A stretch of DNA of 55,853 nucleotides from Flavobacteriales bacterium UBA952 (GTDB lineage Bacteria; Bacteroidota; Bacteroidia; Flavobacteriales_D; Crocinitomicaceae): positions 1 through 55,853 of the forward strand of contig CAJJBU010000015.1 of assembly GCA_905182495.1 (NCBI GenBank), written 5' to 3'. This document shows, piece after piece, positions 20,901-28,211 of this stretch. The number at the start of each line of letters is the position of its first letter. The first letter of the stretch is position 1. The notes beneath the pieces were generated by a model that was given only the letters and a program-made list of their open reading frames with translations, was not told the origin of the DNA and searched no databases. Both the position numbers and the translations under genes were made by a program.

Positions 20901-21055
20901 ATACAAACGGATCTATTGTTCACCGTTTGGATTTAGATATCCATTCAGGAATTAATGTTTATTCGATCCGTGAAGGATTAAGCAGTGGTATCTATTTTAT
21001 TAGAGTCGTCTCAGATACTCAAAATGAGCAGCGAATTAAATTTGTTGTGAGATAA
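17978..21055 (+). CDS. Large T9SS exoprotein with GEVED domain
   Basis: A 1025-residue secreted protein. The signal peptide is near residues 10-32 (HLFLSTLLMVFCSSDLFGQ). An early domain with pairs of Cys (FSTCNTTTGDTKLRLY) resembles pre-peptidase or Ig-like modules. A GEVED domain lies at about 180-340 (GIIWIDWNRNDIFENTEGYE ... NFDGEAEDYAILV). It is followed by 'WLWGGLTDAVFNESTNWYKW', the 'GKLRRYFGNGSG' module and 'ALPVELSYFGANC', all shared with the upstream gene. The C-terminus is a type A sorting domain (IYPNPNTGDFNVII to KFVVR). The frame is intact. Probably an adhesin or structural surface protein. Confidence 0.9.
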   Translation: MSNQSQRVNLRVKHLFLSTLLMVFCSSDLFGQFCNNGVTTELISITTIEQQTTSYSNGRRVFTFAAIEGNTYTFSTCNTTTGDTKLRLYATSTGGTELSVSDNDCGANGKQSEIIWLCPSSSTYSILLTKKDCKNLNFSASIAYSMSVPDPCSGITLNVEAGSNFSLCNGSASEINASASITYDSPSYSHCASSGNLDFVTAVTNFTFNGETTINNSTGKTQAYTDYSSTIIGEAIAGTTYSNGLSMKINSAGNWTILGIIWIDWNRNDIFENTEGYEMGSTTNSTNGLTTLSPMAITVPANTTPGYVKVRVACKWDNYSTQCETNFDGEAEDYAILVTTPLIYSWSPATEISNGNILNPNCSATGNRSYALTVSTANGCDLSDNVSVSVENPPVITTSTNVTGSETCGEISIEVATDAQSGAGSWSHTNGFGLFGFPTDATTTFTTNTFDIEQTLTWTQSNGICTGSTAIIAAKFNQPNTENIDNLAASTSWLWGGLTDAVFNESTNWYKWDGAKWLVESSSLPSDQDAIFVQSNNESGLCVSETSFLSIDTDIESLNLTDGLATTQITGDISITGHISNNGLLNAVTGTISFNGSNDQSINGTGTTSLYNVVLNKTSGNLILNSPITIINDLNLTSGNILNGSDILTIGISSSSTGSITYNSGSVIGKLRRYFGNGSGSVLFPVGNANNTRDISVNIQGSPGTNQYLTIQYVNGYAQDASGNLVNGLPLTTSTGQYIDNVDDEGYWEISPTDDDYTSTINSKNYDIAIHAKNITGVADLNQVRMLKSPGSNTPSENHNIWMAPNHISSTGSVDDFIVTASGSGFSFFTIGGSGSNALPVELSYFGANCIDHQTNITWETESEYNSSHFIVEESRNGQEWDLIASVQAMGISTSPVVYSIDHEALSSEITYYRLSQYDIDGAYEIFEDKIIALTCSNISDQEINIYPNPNTGDFNVIIRAKDSGDYFAKLDIINTNGSIVHRLDLDIHSGINVYSIREGLSSGIYFIRVVSDTQNEQRIKFVVR

Positions 21056-21144
21056 ATCCGTCATGTTTCGCCTTTCAATAAGAAGATTTTAGAATATTAC
21101 GAAATAGTTACATTGTAATAAAGTAAAATAATATTATTTAATAA

Positions 21145-21366
21145 AAATTACTTCAAAATACTGAGCAACATTCCGGAATATTTAACACTCTCGTAAGTCA
21201 ACCATCTGTAATAAGAGAAAATGGGGAATTGCTAATACAAAACACACTTGGACTCCTAACATACGTAAGCCAGATAGAAATCAACACAGGAACAAATTTA
21301 AAGGCGATTAACGAAAACCTATCTAAAGGCTTTTATTTAATTACCTTCGAAAAAAGGAACAGCTGA
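21145..21366 (+). pseudogene. Orphan T9SS sorting-domain relic
   Basis: An open frame without a start codon encodes 'SGIFNTLVSQPSVIRENGELLIQ', 'NTLGLLTYVSQIEINTGTN' and 'LSKGFYLITFEKRNS-stop'. This has the order of a type A sorting domain: NP-S-G-x-F region, 'G.L.....I', and the final 'GFYLI'. No exoprotein body precedes it; the frame is closed by a stop at 21142-21144. It is probably the tail of a third paralog of the two upstream genes, deleted apart from this piece, or a spare tag. Otherwise this 344-base gap holds nothing that I can name. Confidence 0.6.
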
Positions 21367-21399
21367 TAAATGCATTCTTTTTGTAGTTCTATAAAACGA

Positions 21400-23835
21400 C
21401 TATTTCTTTAGTTTAAACTCCACTACAATTCCCAAGGTAGGCTGAATGATCCCAGATGCATTATCGATAAGCTTTGTTTGGTAGCGCGTTGGATCAGCGG
21501 GGTCTTCAATCGGATTACCGTCAATATCTGTATCGAGAAGAAGAACTGGAGCAAGGTTCGCTTTGAAGGCATATGCATTTTGTAGGTCTAAATAAAAATT
21601 TAAGGAGAATTTATCAAAAAACCATTTCTTGTCGAAACGTATATTTAACTGATGAAAATTGCCTTCCCGCCGCGTATTTAGGAGTGAATAATCTCGTATT
21701 CCAAGACCATTGATGTCCCAATTCTGCTTCAAACTAGAGGTCGCTATATCATACGGCGTGTAGGGTGAGCCTCCTGAATAGAGCCAACGAAACCCTATCT
21801 CCCATCCACTCTTAAACCGCTTCCCTCCTGTTAGAGAAATGATATGTTTACTATCCCAAGCTGTCGGCACATAGGTATCATTTTTATCCTTGAATTCTGA
21901 ATTAACTAAAGTGTAAGCCAATATGGCATAAAATCCTTTCAATAACTTTTGCTGGTATAAGAACTCTAACCCATAACTCCTACCATTGGAAGATGAATTA
22001 ACCTCTTCATTTCCAACAACGCCAAAATCTGAACCAATATTTGCTAGACTTATAGAGTCGTTAATTGAAAAAGGGTAACGAGAATAGTTCTTATAAAACC
22101 CTTCAAGGGTAAATCTTGATTTCCATTTGGTTAAATACTCTGCTCCCAATACCGCATGATCCGCTCGGATATATTTAATTTCATTTGCTTTATTCGCTAA
22201 TTCCCCCATCTGGTTACGGTAACCAAGGATTGTGTAGGACGGCAATTGATGGTAACGAGCTAGATTAGCACTTATTGACCATGAGTTCGTCAATCGATAA
22301 CTCATAGAAAAACTTGGCGAAAGTTGGTCTAATGGATTGGATAAGCTTTTCGAATAACTACTGAAATCTGTTCGCAACCCGAATGAGGTCGATAATTTCT
22401 CATTGAAATATGCCTTACTTACCTGAGAAAACAAACTAAATTTACTCATATTTAGATTTGATTCATAATCTATAATCAAAGGAAATCCTTGCACAGTTAC
22501 ATTGTTATATGTTGAATTAAAATAACGGGCAAACTCATAACCTAAGCCCGCATTAATTCGCCATCCATTCTTATTATAAGTATGCTCAAATCGAAACTTG
22601 TTCTCTGCCTCAAAAGAGGAATAGTCCAATAATAAATTCTCGTCTGTTTCGACATTATCTTTATATCGAATCGATTGATTATTTAGCATATTTCTGCTCA
22701 CAACAAAGTTCTGATATGAGTTCTTGGAATAATGCAGCCAATTCATTCCCAAGGCGTAATTCCATTGCTTCTGAAGCGGTAGGTTTCCTAAGATAAAGTT
22801 ATTGTAAGCTCTGGATTCCGGATCAGTTACATTATCATTTACCGAAGAATTCAAGTTGAAATCGTCTATTGCGCCTAAACCTATAAACGAAACTTTATTC
22901 TTCTTGTTTACCCTCAAATTTACTTTAAACTGAAAATCATTATAAGTAGGAAGTATTGGCAATTGAAGTGCCGCGAATAAAAACTGTAAATATGAACGAC
23001 GTGCCGAAAAAATAATATTCGCCTTATCCCCCAAGGGGCCATCCAAGGTTAATGCAGCATCACTAGAACCCAAGGCGAAATTAGCGATCAAACCATCGCT
23101 ATTGCCTTCCTTTTGCTTAAATGCCAATACAGAACTCAATCCATTTGCCCGATTTGAGGGAAATGCTCCTGAATAAAAATCAACTTCTCGAACAAAATTT
23201 ACATTTAAAAGCCCCACAGGACCACCACTACTCCCTTGTGTCGCAAAATGATTAATATTTGGAACCTCTATACCGTCCAAGTAAAATTTATTTTCACCCG
23301 GAGAACCTCCTCGAATAATAATATCATTCCTGAAAGTTGCTCTTGACGCAACACCTGGAAGCGCTGCAATAACTTTACTGACATCTCTGTTTGCACCAGG
23401 TAATCTCTCAATTTCCGTTGCATTGAGCGTCTTTAGAGACACTGGAGATTCTTTTCTTTTAAGAAACGGTGAAGCCGTAACGGTCACCTCTTCCTGCTCC
23501 AAAAAAAGCTCTTCCATGGAAAACTCAAGTACCTCTACCCTCGTTTTTGTTATAGATACCTCACTTAAATAAAAAGTTTTAAAACCAGCCGCCGTAGCCT
23601 TAAAAGAATAAACACCTGGGGATAAATCAGCAATTTCAAAAGTTCCATCCTCAGCACTCACTGCTCCTATTTGCTCATTAATAATTTTAATCGTCGCAAA
23701 CGCCAAAGGGGCATTATTCAAACTATTAAATACCCTTCCGCTAACCTTTGCTCCTTGAGCATTCAGTAAAGAAGGTATAAGAACTATAAAATCAAGTTGC
23801 ATTCCAAGATTTATTTTTTTTTGAATAAACAACAA
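21400..23835 (-). CDS. TonB-dependent receptor with N-terminal CarboxypepD_reg domain
   Basis: An 811-residue outer-membrane receptor. After a signal region (KKINLGMQLDFIVLIPSLLNAQG) residues about 30-115 form a carboxypeptidase-regulatory-like domain (VSGRVFNSLNNAPLAFATI). The plug follows (PGANRDVSKVIAALPGVASR, 'IIIRGGSPGENKFYLDGIEVPNINHF'), then a beta-barrel rich in alternating aromatic residues. It lacks a SusD partner, which argues against a glycan-uptake pair; the substrate is unknown. It follows the amidotransferase gene by 20 bases on the same strand. An internal Met would give a shorter signal lacking basic residues, so the first Met is preferred. Confidence 0.9.
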   Translation of the reverse strand: MLFIQKKINLGMQLDFIVLIPSLLNAQGAKVSGRVFNSLNNAPLAFATIKIINEQIGAVSAEDGTFEIADLSPGVYSFKATAAGFKTFYLSEVSITKTRVEVLEFSMEELFLEQEEVTVTASPFLKRKESPVSLKTLNATEIERLPGANRDVSKVIAALPGVASRATFRNDIIIRGGSPGENKFYLDGIEVPNINHFATQGSSGGPVGLLNVNFVREVDFYSGAFPSNRANGLSSVLAFKQKEGNSDGLIANFALGSSDAALTLDGPLGDKANIIFSARRSYLQFLFAALQLPILPTYNDFQFKVNLRVNKKNKVSFIGLGAIDDFNLNSSVNDNVTDPESRAYNNFILGNLPLQKQWNYALGMNWLHYSKNSYQNFVVSRNMLNNQSIRYKDNVETDENLLLDYSSFEAENKFRFEHTYNKNGWRINAGLGYEFARYFNSTYNNVTVQGFPLIIDYESNLNMSKFSLFSQVSKAYFNEKLSTSFGLRTDFSSYSKSLSNPLDQLSPSFSMSYRLTNSWSISANLARYHQLPSYTILGYRNQMGELANKANEIKYIRADHAVLGAEYLTKWKSRFTLEGFYKNYSRYPFSINDSISLANIGSDFGVVGNEEVNSSSNGRSYGLEFLYQQKLLKGFYAILAYTLVNSEFKDKNDTYVPTAWDSKHIISLTGGKRFKSGWEIGFRWLYSGGSPYTPYDIATSSLKQNWDINGLGIRDYSLLNTRREGNFHQLNIRFDKKWFFDKFSLNFYLDLQNAYAFKANLAPVLLLDTDIDGNPIEDPADPTRYQTKLIDNASGIIQPTLGIVVEFKLKK

Positions 23836-23855
23836 CGAGCAAATATAGTTCAGAT

Positions 23856-24416
23856 TTAACTCAGTTTTATAAAATTAATTAACAGCTCTTTGCCATGACT
23901 TGAAAGAATAGACTCGGGATGAAACTGAACTCCGTACATTTTTTTTGAATCACAAGATATTGCCATTACTTTACCATTCTCCAACCGAGCATCTACAAAT
24001 TCATCATCTAAATGAACGATACACCAACTATGGTATAATCCTACATCAAATGACGATGGTAAATTATTAAAGATTCTTTTGGAATTATCTACAAAAATGC
24101 GTTCAGAAACACCATGCTTCACCTCTCCCATATTCACGAGCTCTCCCCCTAAAAACTGACCAATAGCCTGCATGCCCAGACAAATGCCTAAAACGGGAAT
24201 TCTTTCAGAACAATAAGCTACTATTTCCTGCAAATTTTCTTTTTCAGACGGCAAACCTGGTCCGGGAGATAACACAACGTGTGAATAGTCATCCAAAAAA
24301 ATTAAGCTTTTGATTTTATCATTTCGAATGATGTCAACCTCAATTTCTTGATACTCCAAATAGTGAAGTAGATTAAAGGTGAAAGAATCGTAAAAGTCGA
24401 CCAACAATATTCTCAT
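23856..24416 (-). CDS. pabA: Aminodeoxychorismate/anthranilate synthase glutamine amidotransferase subunit
   Basis: A 186-residue class I glutamine amidotransferase that supplies ammonia to the chorismate-using partner. Motifs are 'LLVDFYDSFTFNL', the oxyanion strand 'LSPGPGLP', the nucleophile Cys in 'GICLGMQAIGQ' (about residue 78), and the His-Glu pair in 'GVQFHPESILS'. The gene is alone, without other trp genes in view, so the folate role (PabA) is favoured over TrpG; many bacteria use one subunit for both. It is divergent from ridA with about 60 bases between them. Confidence 0.82.
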   Translation of the reverse strand: MRILLVDFYDSFTFNLLHYLEYQEIEVDIIRNDKIKSLIFLDDYSHVVLSPGPGLPSEKENLQEIVAYCSERIPVLGICLGMQAIGQFLGGELVNMGEVKHGVSERIFVDNSKRIFNNLPSSFDVGLYHSWCIVHLDDEFVDARLENGKVMAISCDSKKMYGVQFHPESILSSHGKELLINFIKLS

Positions 24417-24475
24417 AAGTTTTTTTGTCGTTTCTTTGTAAAAGTATAAAACCTAGTATAATTTGCTGTCCAAAG

Positions 24476-24853
24476 ATGAAAAAAGCAATAGATATTCCAA
24501 ATGCACCAAAACCAGTAGGTTCATATAGCCAGGCGGTCTTAAAAAACAACACGCTTTATGTTAGTGGACAGATCCCAATGAACCCGACTACTCAAAAACT
24601 AGAAATAGAATCCATAGAAAAGGCAACTGAGCAAGTCATGTGTAATATTGAATCTCTTTTAAATGCCGCAGACATGACCCTAAATGACGTTTTAAAGTGC
24701 AGTATTTTTTTAAAAAACATGAATGATTTTACTGCTGTAAATAAAATTTATTCGTCTTATTTCCAAGGAACCTACCCGGCTAGAGAAACAGTGCAGGTGG
24801 CCAAATTACCTTTGGATGTGCCCCTTGAAATATCTTGTATTGCATCAAAGTAA
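24476..24853 (+). CDS. ridA: RidA family 2-iminobutanoate/2-iminopropanoate deaminase
   Basis: A 125-residue RidA (YjgF/YER057c) protein that hydrolyses reactive enamine/imine intermediates from PLP enzymes. Typical features: 'APKPVGSYSQAVLKNNTLYVSGQIPMNP', the conserved Arg in 'PARETVQVAKLPLDVPLEISCIA' and 'EQVMCNIESLLNAADM'. I use the Met before KKAIDIPNAP, as the family starts here; the longer upstream reading adds a non-family stretch. The stop overlaps the next start (TAATG). A TTTG-N18-TATAATTTG string upstream is a loose promoter match. Confidence 0.93.
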   Translation: MKKAIDIPNAPKPVGSYSQAVLKNNTLYVSGQIPMNPTTQKLEIESIEKATEQVMCNIESLLNAADMTLNDVLKCSIFLKNMNDFTAVNKIYSSYFQGTYPARETVQVAKLPLDVPLEISCIASK

Positions 24854-26808
24854 TGGATTCTGTTAAAAACCCTATTGATTTATCAGTCGTTATCGTTAAT
24901 TACAACGTTGAATACTTCTTAGAACAATGTTTAAACTCAGTACATAAAGCATCCCTAAAATGCAATACGGAAGTTTTTGTGGTTGATAACAACAGCAGCG
25001 ATCATTCTGTAGAAATGGTCAAGGATAAATTTCCTGATGTTCATCTTATAGCAAACAAGGACAACAAAGGATTTTCTATGGCGAACAATCAAGCCATTAA
25101 GATCTCAAAGGGTAAATACATATTACTACTGAACCCGGATACTGTTGTTGAAGAAAATACTTTTGAGAAGATCATTCAATTCATGACTAAAACACCATTA
25201 TGTGGCGGTCTAGGTGTAAGGATGGTTGATGGGAATGGAGATTTTTTACCTGAATCCAAACGCGGATTACCTACACCCGCAGTAGCTTTTTATAAAATAT
25301 TCGGTCTTTCATCACTCTTTCCTAAATCAAAACGATTCGGCGCTTATCATTTGGGTTATCTTTCCGAACATGAAATTCATGAAATCGATATAATGAGCGG
25401 TGCTTTCTTATGCGTGAGTAGAAAAGCCATTGACAAAATAGGTTTACTTGATGAAACTTTTTTCATGTATGGGGAAGACATTGATTTTTCCTATCGAATT
25501 ACAAAAGCTGGCTTTAAAAATTATTACTTTCCGAAAACGACGATCATACATTACAAGGGCGAAAGCACAAAAAAGAGTTCTGTTAATTACGTATTTGTTT
25601 TTTACAGGGCAATGGTCATATTTGCTCAAAAACATTTCTCAAAAAAGAACGCAAAAACATTTTCCTTCGCGATTCATGCTGCAATTTACTTTCGTGCATT
25701 TTTGGCCATTACAAATCGGTTTATTAAGTTTTTATTTCCTTTAGTTTTAGATTTCGGAATCATTTTATTAGGGTTGATTTTACTGACGAACCAATGGAAA
25801 TCGTCAGATATACATTTCCCTGATTTTGTTTTTAGATATTCAATACCTATTTACGGAATTACATGGCTGTTGTCTTCGCTGTTCTTTGGCGTTTATGACA
25901 AAGAACCTAAACCCACTTCAATTATTAAGTCCACGCTTTTCGGAACAGCGCTCATTCTTCTTGTTTACGCCCTACTCCCGAAGGACGCACAATTCTCGAG
26001 AGTCTTTATTCTCCTAGGAGGTCTTTGGGTAATTTGTGCTCATTTTCTTAAAACATCTTTGATCAATCTTTTTGTAAACGATTCATTAAAATATCAAAAT
26101 GTCCAAACGAAGCATTTTATGATTTGTGGAGATGAGCAAGAATCAAATCGCGTTAAAGGGCTTTTAAAGGAAACCTATCTCAGTATAGGCTCAATAATAT
26201 CCTTTGACGAAAAAACGAATTTAAGCAATGAAATAACTAAATATATTCACAAGGATAAGAGCATAAAATTTAATGAACTTATTTTTTGCGCTAAAAATGT
26301 AACCCCTAGTGAAATTATTTCTTGCATGAATCAGCTGGCTGGTCAAGAATTACATTTTAAAATAGCACAACCAGATACAAGTTTTATTATAGGTAGTAAT
26401 TCCATTGAAACAAGAGGTGACCTATATGCAATGAAAATTAATTCAATCCTGAGACCCGATAACCTTCGGTCTAAAAGGTTATTTGATTTATTCACAAGCA
26501 TGATTGGCTTAACCCTATGCCCTATTCTAATATGGTTTTATAGCGACAAGAAACAATTTGTAATTAACCTGTTTTCTGTATGTAAAGGAAATGTTTCAGT
26601 TGTCGGCTATTGCTCAATTCCGCCAGAGAATAATGGAAATCAACACGTTCTCCCCTCTCTAAAAAAAGGACTTTTAAATTCCTTAACCGGCAATACAGTT
26701 AAGGATCACAAAATAATAGATCAGGTCAATATTAATTATGCCAAAGATTATTCAATCCTCAAGGACATGCGCGTATTAATAAATAAATGGACATATTTAG
26801 ACTTATAG
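24853..26808 (+). CDS. GT2 glycosyltransferase fused to membrane, nucleotide-binding-like and degenerate sugar-transferase regions
   Basis: A 651-residue fusion. Residues 8-265 are a GT-A family 2 domain (DLSVVIVNYNVEYFLEQCL; 'LLLNPDTVVEE' as the DxD-like site; 'GLLDETFFMYGEDIDFSYR'). Four hydrophobic segments follow at about 285-410. Next is a domain like the CoA-binding/NAD-fold part of undecaprenyl-phosphate sugar transferases ('HFMICGDEQESNRVKGLL'). The last 130 residues start like a bacterial sugar transferase ('RSKRLFDLFTSMIGLTLCP') and keep a trace of the SLVG motif ('GNVSVVGYCSIPPE'), but the usual Q.R.G...F...KFRSM catalytic stretch is missing. Its initiator-transferase activity is therefore likely lost. 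It probably acts in surface-glycan synthesis at the inner membrane. Confidence 0.85.
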   Translation: MDSVKNPIDLSVVIVNYNVEYFLEQCLNSVHKASLKCNTEVFVVDNNSSDHSVEMVKDKFPDVHLIANKDNKGFSMANNQAIKISKGKYILLLNPDTVVEENTFEKIIQFMTKTPLCGGLGVRMVDGNGDFLPESKRGLPTPAVAFYKIFGLSSLFPKSKRFGAYHLGYLSEHEIHEIDIMSGAFLCVSRKAIDKIGLLDETFFMYGEDIDFSYRITKAGFKNYYFPKTTIIHYKGESTKKSSVNYVFVFYRAMVIFAQKHFSKKNAKTFSFAIHAAIYFRAFLAITNRFIKFLFPLVLDFGIILLGLILLTNQWKSSDIHFPDFVFRYSIPIYGITWLLSSLFFGVYDKEPKPTSIIKSTLFGTALILLVYALLPKDAQFSRVFILLGGLWVICAHFLKTSLINLFVNDSLKYQNVQTKHFMICGDEQESNRVKGLLKETYLSIGSIISFDEKTNLSNEITKYIHKDKSIKFNELIFCAKNVTPSEIISCMNQLAGQELHFKIAQPDTSFIIGSNSIETRGDLYAMKINSILRPDNLRSKRLFDLFTSMIGLTLCPILIWFYSDKKQFVINLFSVCKGNVSVVGYCSIPPENNGNQHVLPSLKKGLLNSLTGNTVKDHKIIDQVNINYAKDYSILKDMRVLINKWTYLDL

Positions 26809-26810
26809 CT

Positions 26811-26840
26811 TTTGCGCTTCGTCTTTGTTTTCTATCTTTA
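26811..26840 (+). promoter_or_regulatory. Candidate promoter for the E2 gene
   Basis: TTTG, 18 bases, then TATCTTTA: one mismatch from the Bacteroidota -7 consensus TAnnTTTG and near-ideal spacing. The expected start of transcription lies about 20 bases ahead of the E2 ATG. Confidence 0.4.
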
Positions 26841-26866
26841 CACCTGTGAATTTTGAAGGAAATTAA

Positions 26867-28192
26867 ATGGCAGAAATTGAAATCCGTCTTCCTAAAATGG
26901 GAGAAAGTGTTACAGAGGCAACAATAACGAATTGGTTAAAAAACCCAGGTGATATAATCGCTATGGATGAGCCCTTAGTCGAGGTTGCTACAGACAAGGT
27001 AGACAATGAGCTTCCTTCAGAGGCTGAAGGCGTGCTTATAAAACAACTTTTCCAAAAGGATGAGGTCGCTCAAGTTGGGGATGTGATTGCCATAATCTCA
27101 ACAGATTCTGAAGCTAAAATAGAAGTGAGCACTCCAGATTCTAACAATACAGAGAAATCTGAGAATCTAAACGTTGCAAATAGTGGTCTTGAATCTCAAA
27201 AAGAAGTGCTTAATAGCGTTTCGGAATCTAGCCGTATTTCTAAAAATGGATCAAATGGGAAATTCTATTCACCTTTGGTTCGCAGCATTGCCGAAAAGGA
27301 AGGTCTATCTCAAAATGAACTTGAAAAAATCACCGGTTCCGGCGCTGAAGGTCGGGTAACTAAAAAAGATGTTTTAGCACATCTTACTGGTGGGGTTAGT
27401 GCAAAAATCAGTCCAACGAAAAGCAATTCAGTTGTATCGACATCTGCCCCCAAATTATCTGCTCCGGTAGTTATACCTAGTGGTGAAGATCAAATCATAG
27501 AAATGGATCGCATGAGAAAAATCATTGCTGATCATATGGTTATGTCCAAGCAGGTATCTCCTCACGTGACCTCATATGTAGAGGCAGACGTAACAAACCT
27601 TGTGAATTGGAGAAATAAAATAAAGAAATCTTATAAGGAACGAGAAGGCGAAAATATCACCTTTACGCCCATTCTAATTGAAGCGATTGTTAAAGCAATC
27701 AAAGACTTTCCTATGATTAATGTTTCTGTATCTGGAACTCAGATTATTGTAAAGAAGAATATTAATATTGGCATGGCTACTGCTTTGCCTACTGGAAACC
27801 TGATTGTTCCAGTTATCAAAAATGCTGATCGCTTAAGTCTTACGGGACTCACACAAAGCGTAAATAAACTGGCCGCTAATGCCCGAGACAATAAATTAAA
27901 ACCTGAAGATATTCAGGGCGGAACCTATACAGTTACTAATGTGGGGTCATTTGGCAACGTCATGGGAACCCCAATTATTAACCAGCCTCAGGCTGCTATT
28001 ATGGCCTTAGGCGCTATACGAAAAGTCCCCGCTGTTATTGAGACACCTGATGGCGATTTTATTGGGATTAGACACAAAATGTTCCTTTCACATGCCTATG
28101 ATCATCGTGTCATAGATGGTGCACTTGGGGGGAGGTTTGTAAGAAAAGTCGCTGACTATTTAGAAGAATTCGACATTAATCGCGATATTTAA
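26867..28192 (+). CDS. 2-oxo acid dehydrogenase complex E2 (dihydrolipoyl acyltransferase)
   Basis: A 441-residue E2 core. Residues 1-80 form one lipoyl domain with the acceptor Lys at about 44 in 'EVATDKVDNELPSE'. An acidic linker leads to the peripheral subunit-binding domain (about 130-170: 'FYSPLVRSIAEKEGLSQNEL ... GRVTKKDVLAHL'). The C-terminal catalytic domain has the active-site motif DHRVIDG near residues 412-418. 'MDRMRKIIADHMVMSKQVSPHVTSYVEADVTN' is typical of the branched-chain or 2-oxoglutarate-like E2 group in Bacteroidota; the exact substrate cannot be fixed. E1 and E3 genes are not in view. Confidence 0.92.
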   Translation: MAEIEIRLPKMGESVTEATITNWLKNPGDIIAMDEPLVEVATDKVDNELPSEAEGVLIKQLFQKDEVAQVGDVIAIISTDSEAKIEVSTPDSNNTEKSENLNVANSGLESQKEVLNSVSESSRISKNGSNGKFYSPLVRSIAEKEGLSQNELEKITGSGAEGRVTKKDVLAHLTGGVSAKISPTKSNSVVSTSAPKLSAPVVIPSGEDQIIEMDRMRKIIADHMVMSKQVSPHVTSYVEADVTNLVNWRNKIKKSYKEREGENITFTPILIEAIVKAIKDFPMINVSVSGTQIIVKKNINIGMATALPTGNLIVPVIKNADRLSLTGLTQSVNKLAANARDNKLKPEDIQGGTYTVTNVGSFGNVMGTPIINQPQAAIMALGAIRKVPAVIETPDGDFIGIRHKMFLSHAYDHRVIDGALGGRFVRKVADYLEEFDINRDI

Positions 28193-28211
28193 TCCTACAA
28201 GAGTTGAAATT

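Noticed and set aside
21400..24416. SusC/SusD-type glycan uptake locus
   Set aside because: The TonB receptor has no SusD partner and no glycoside hydrolases nearby; its neighbour is an amidotransferase.
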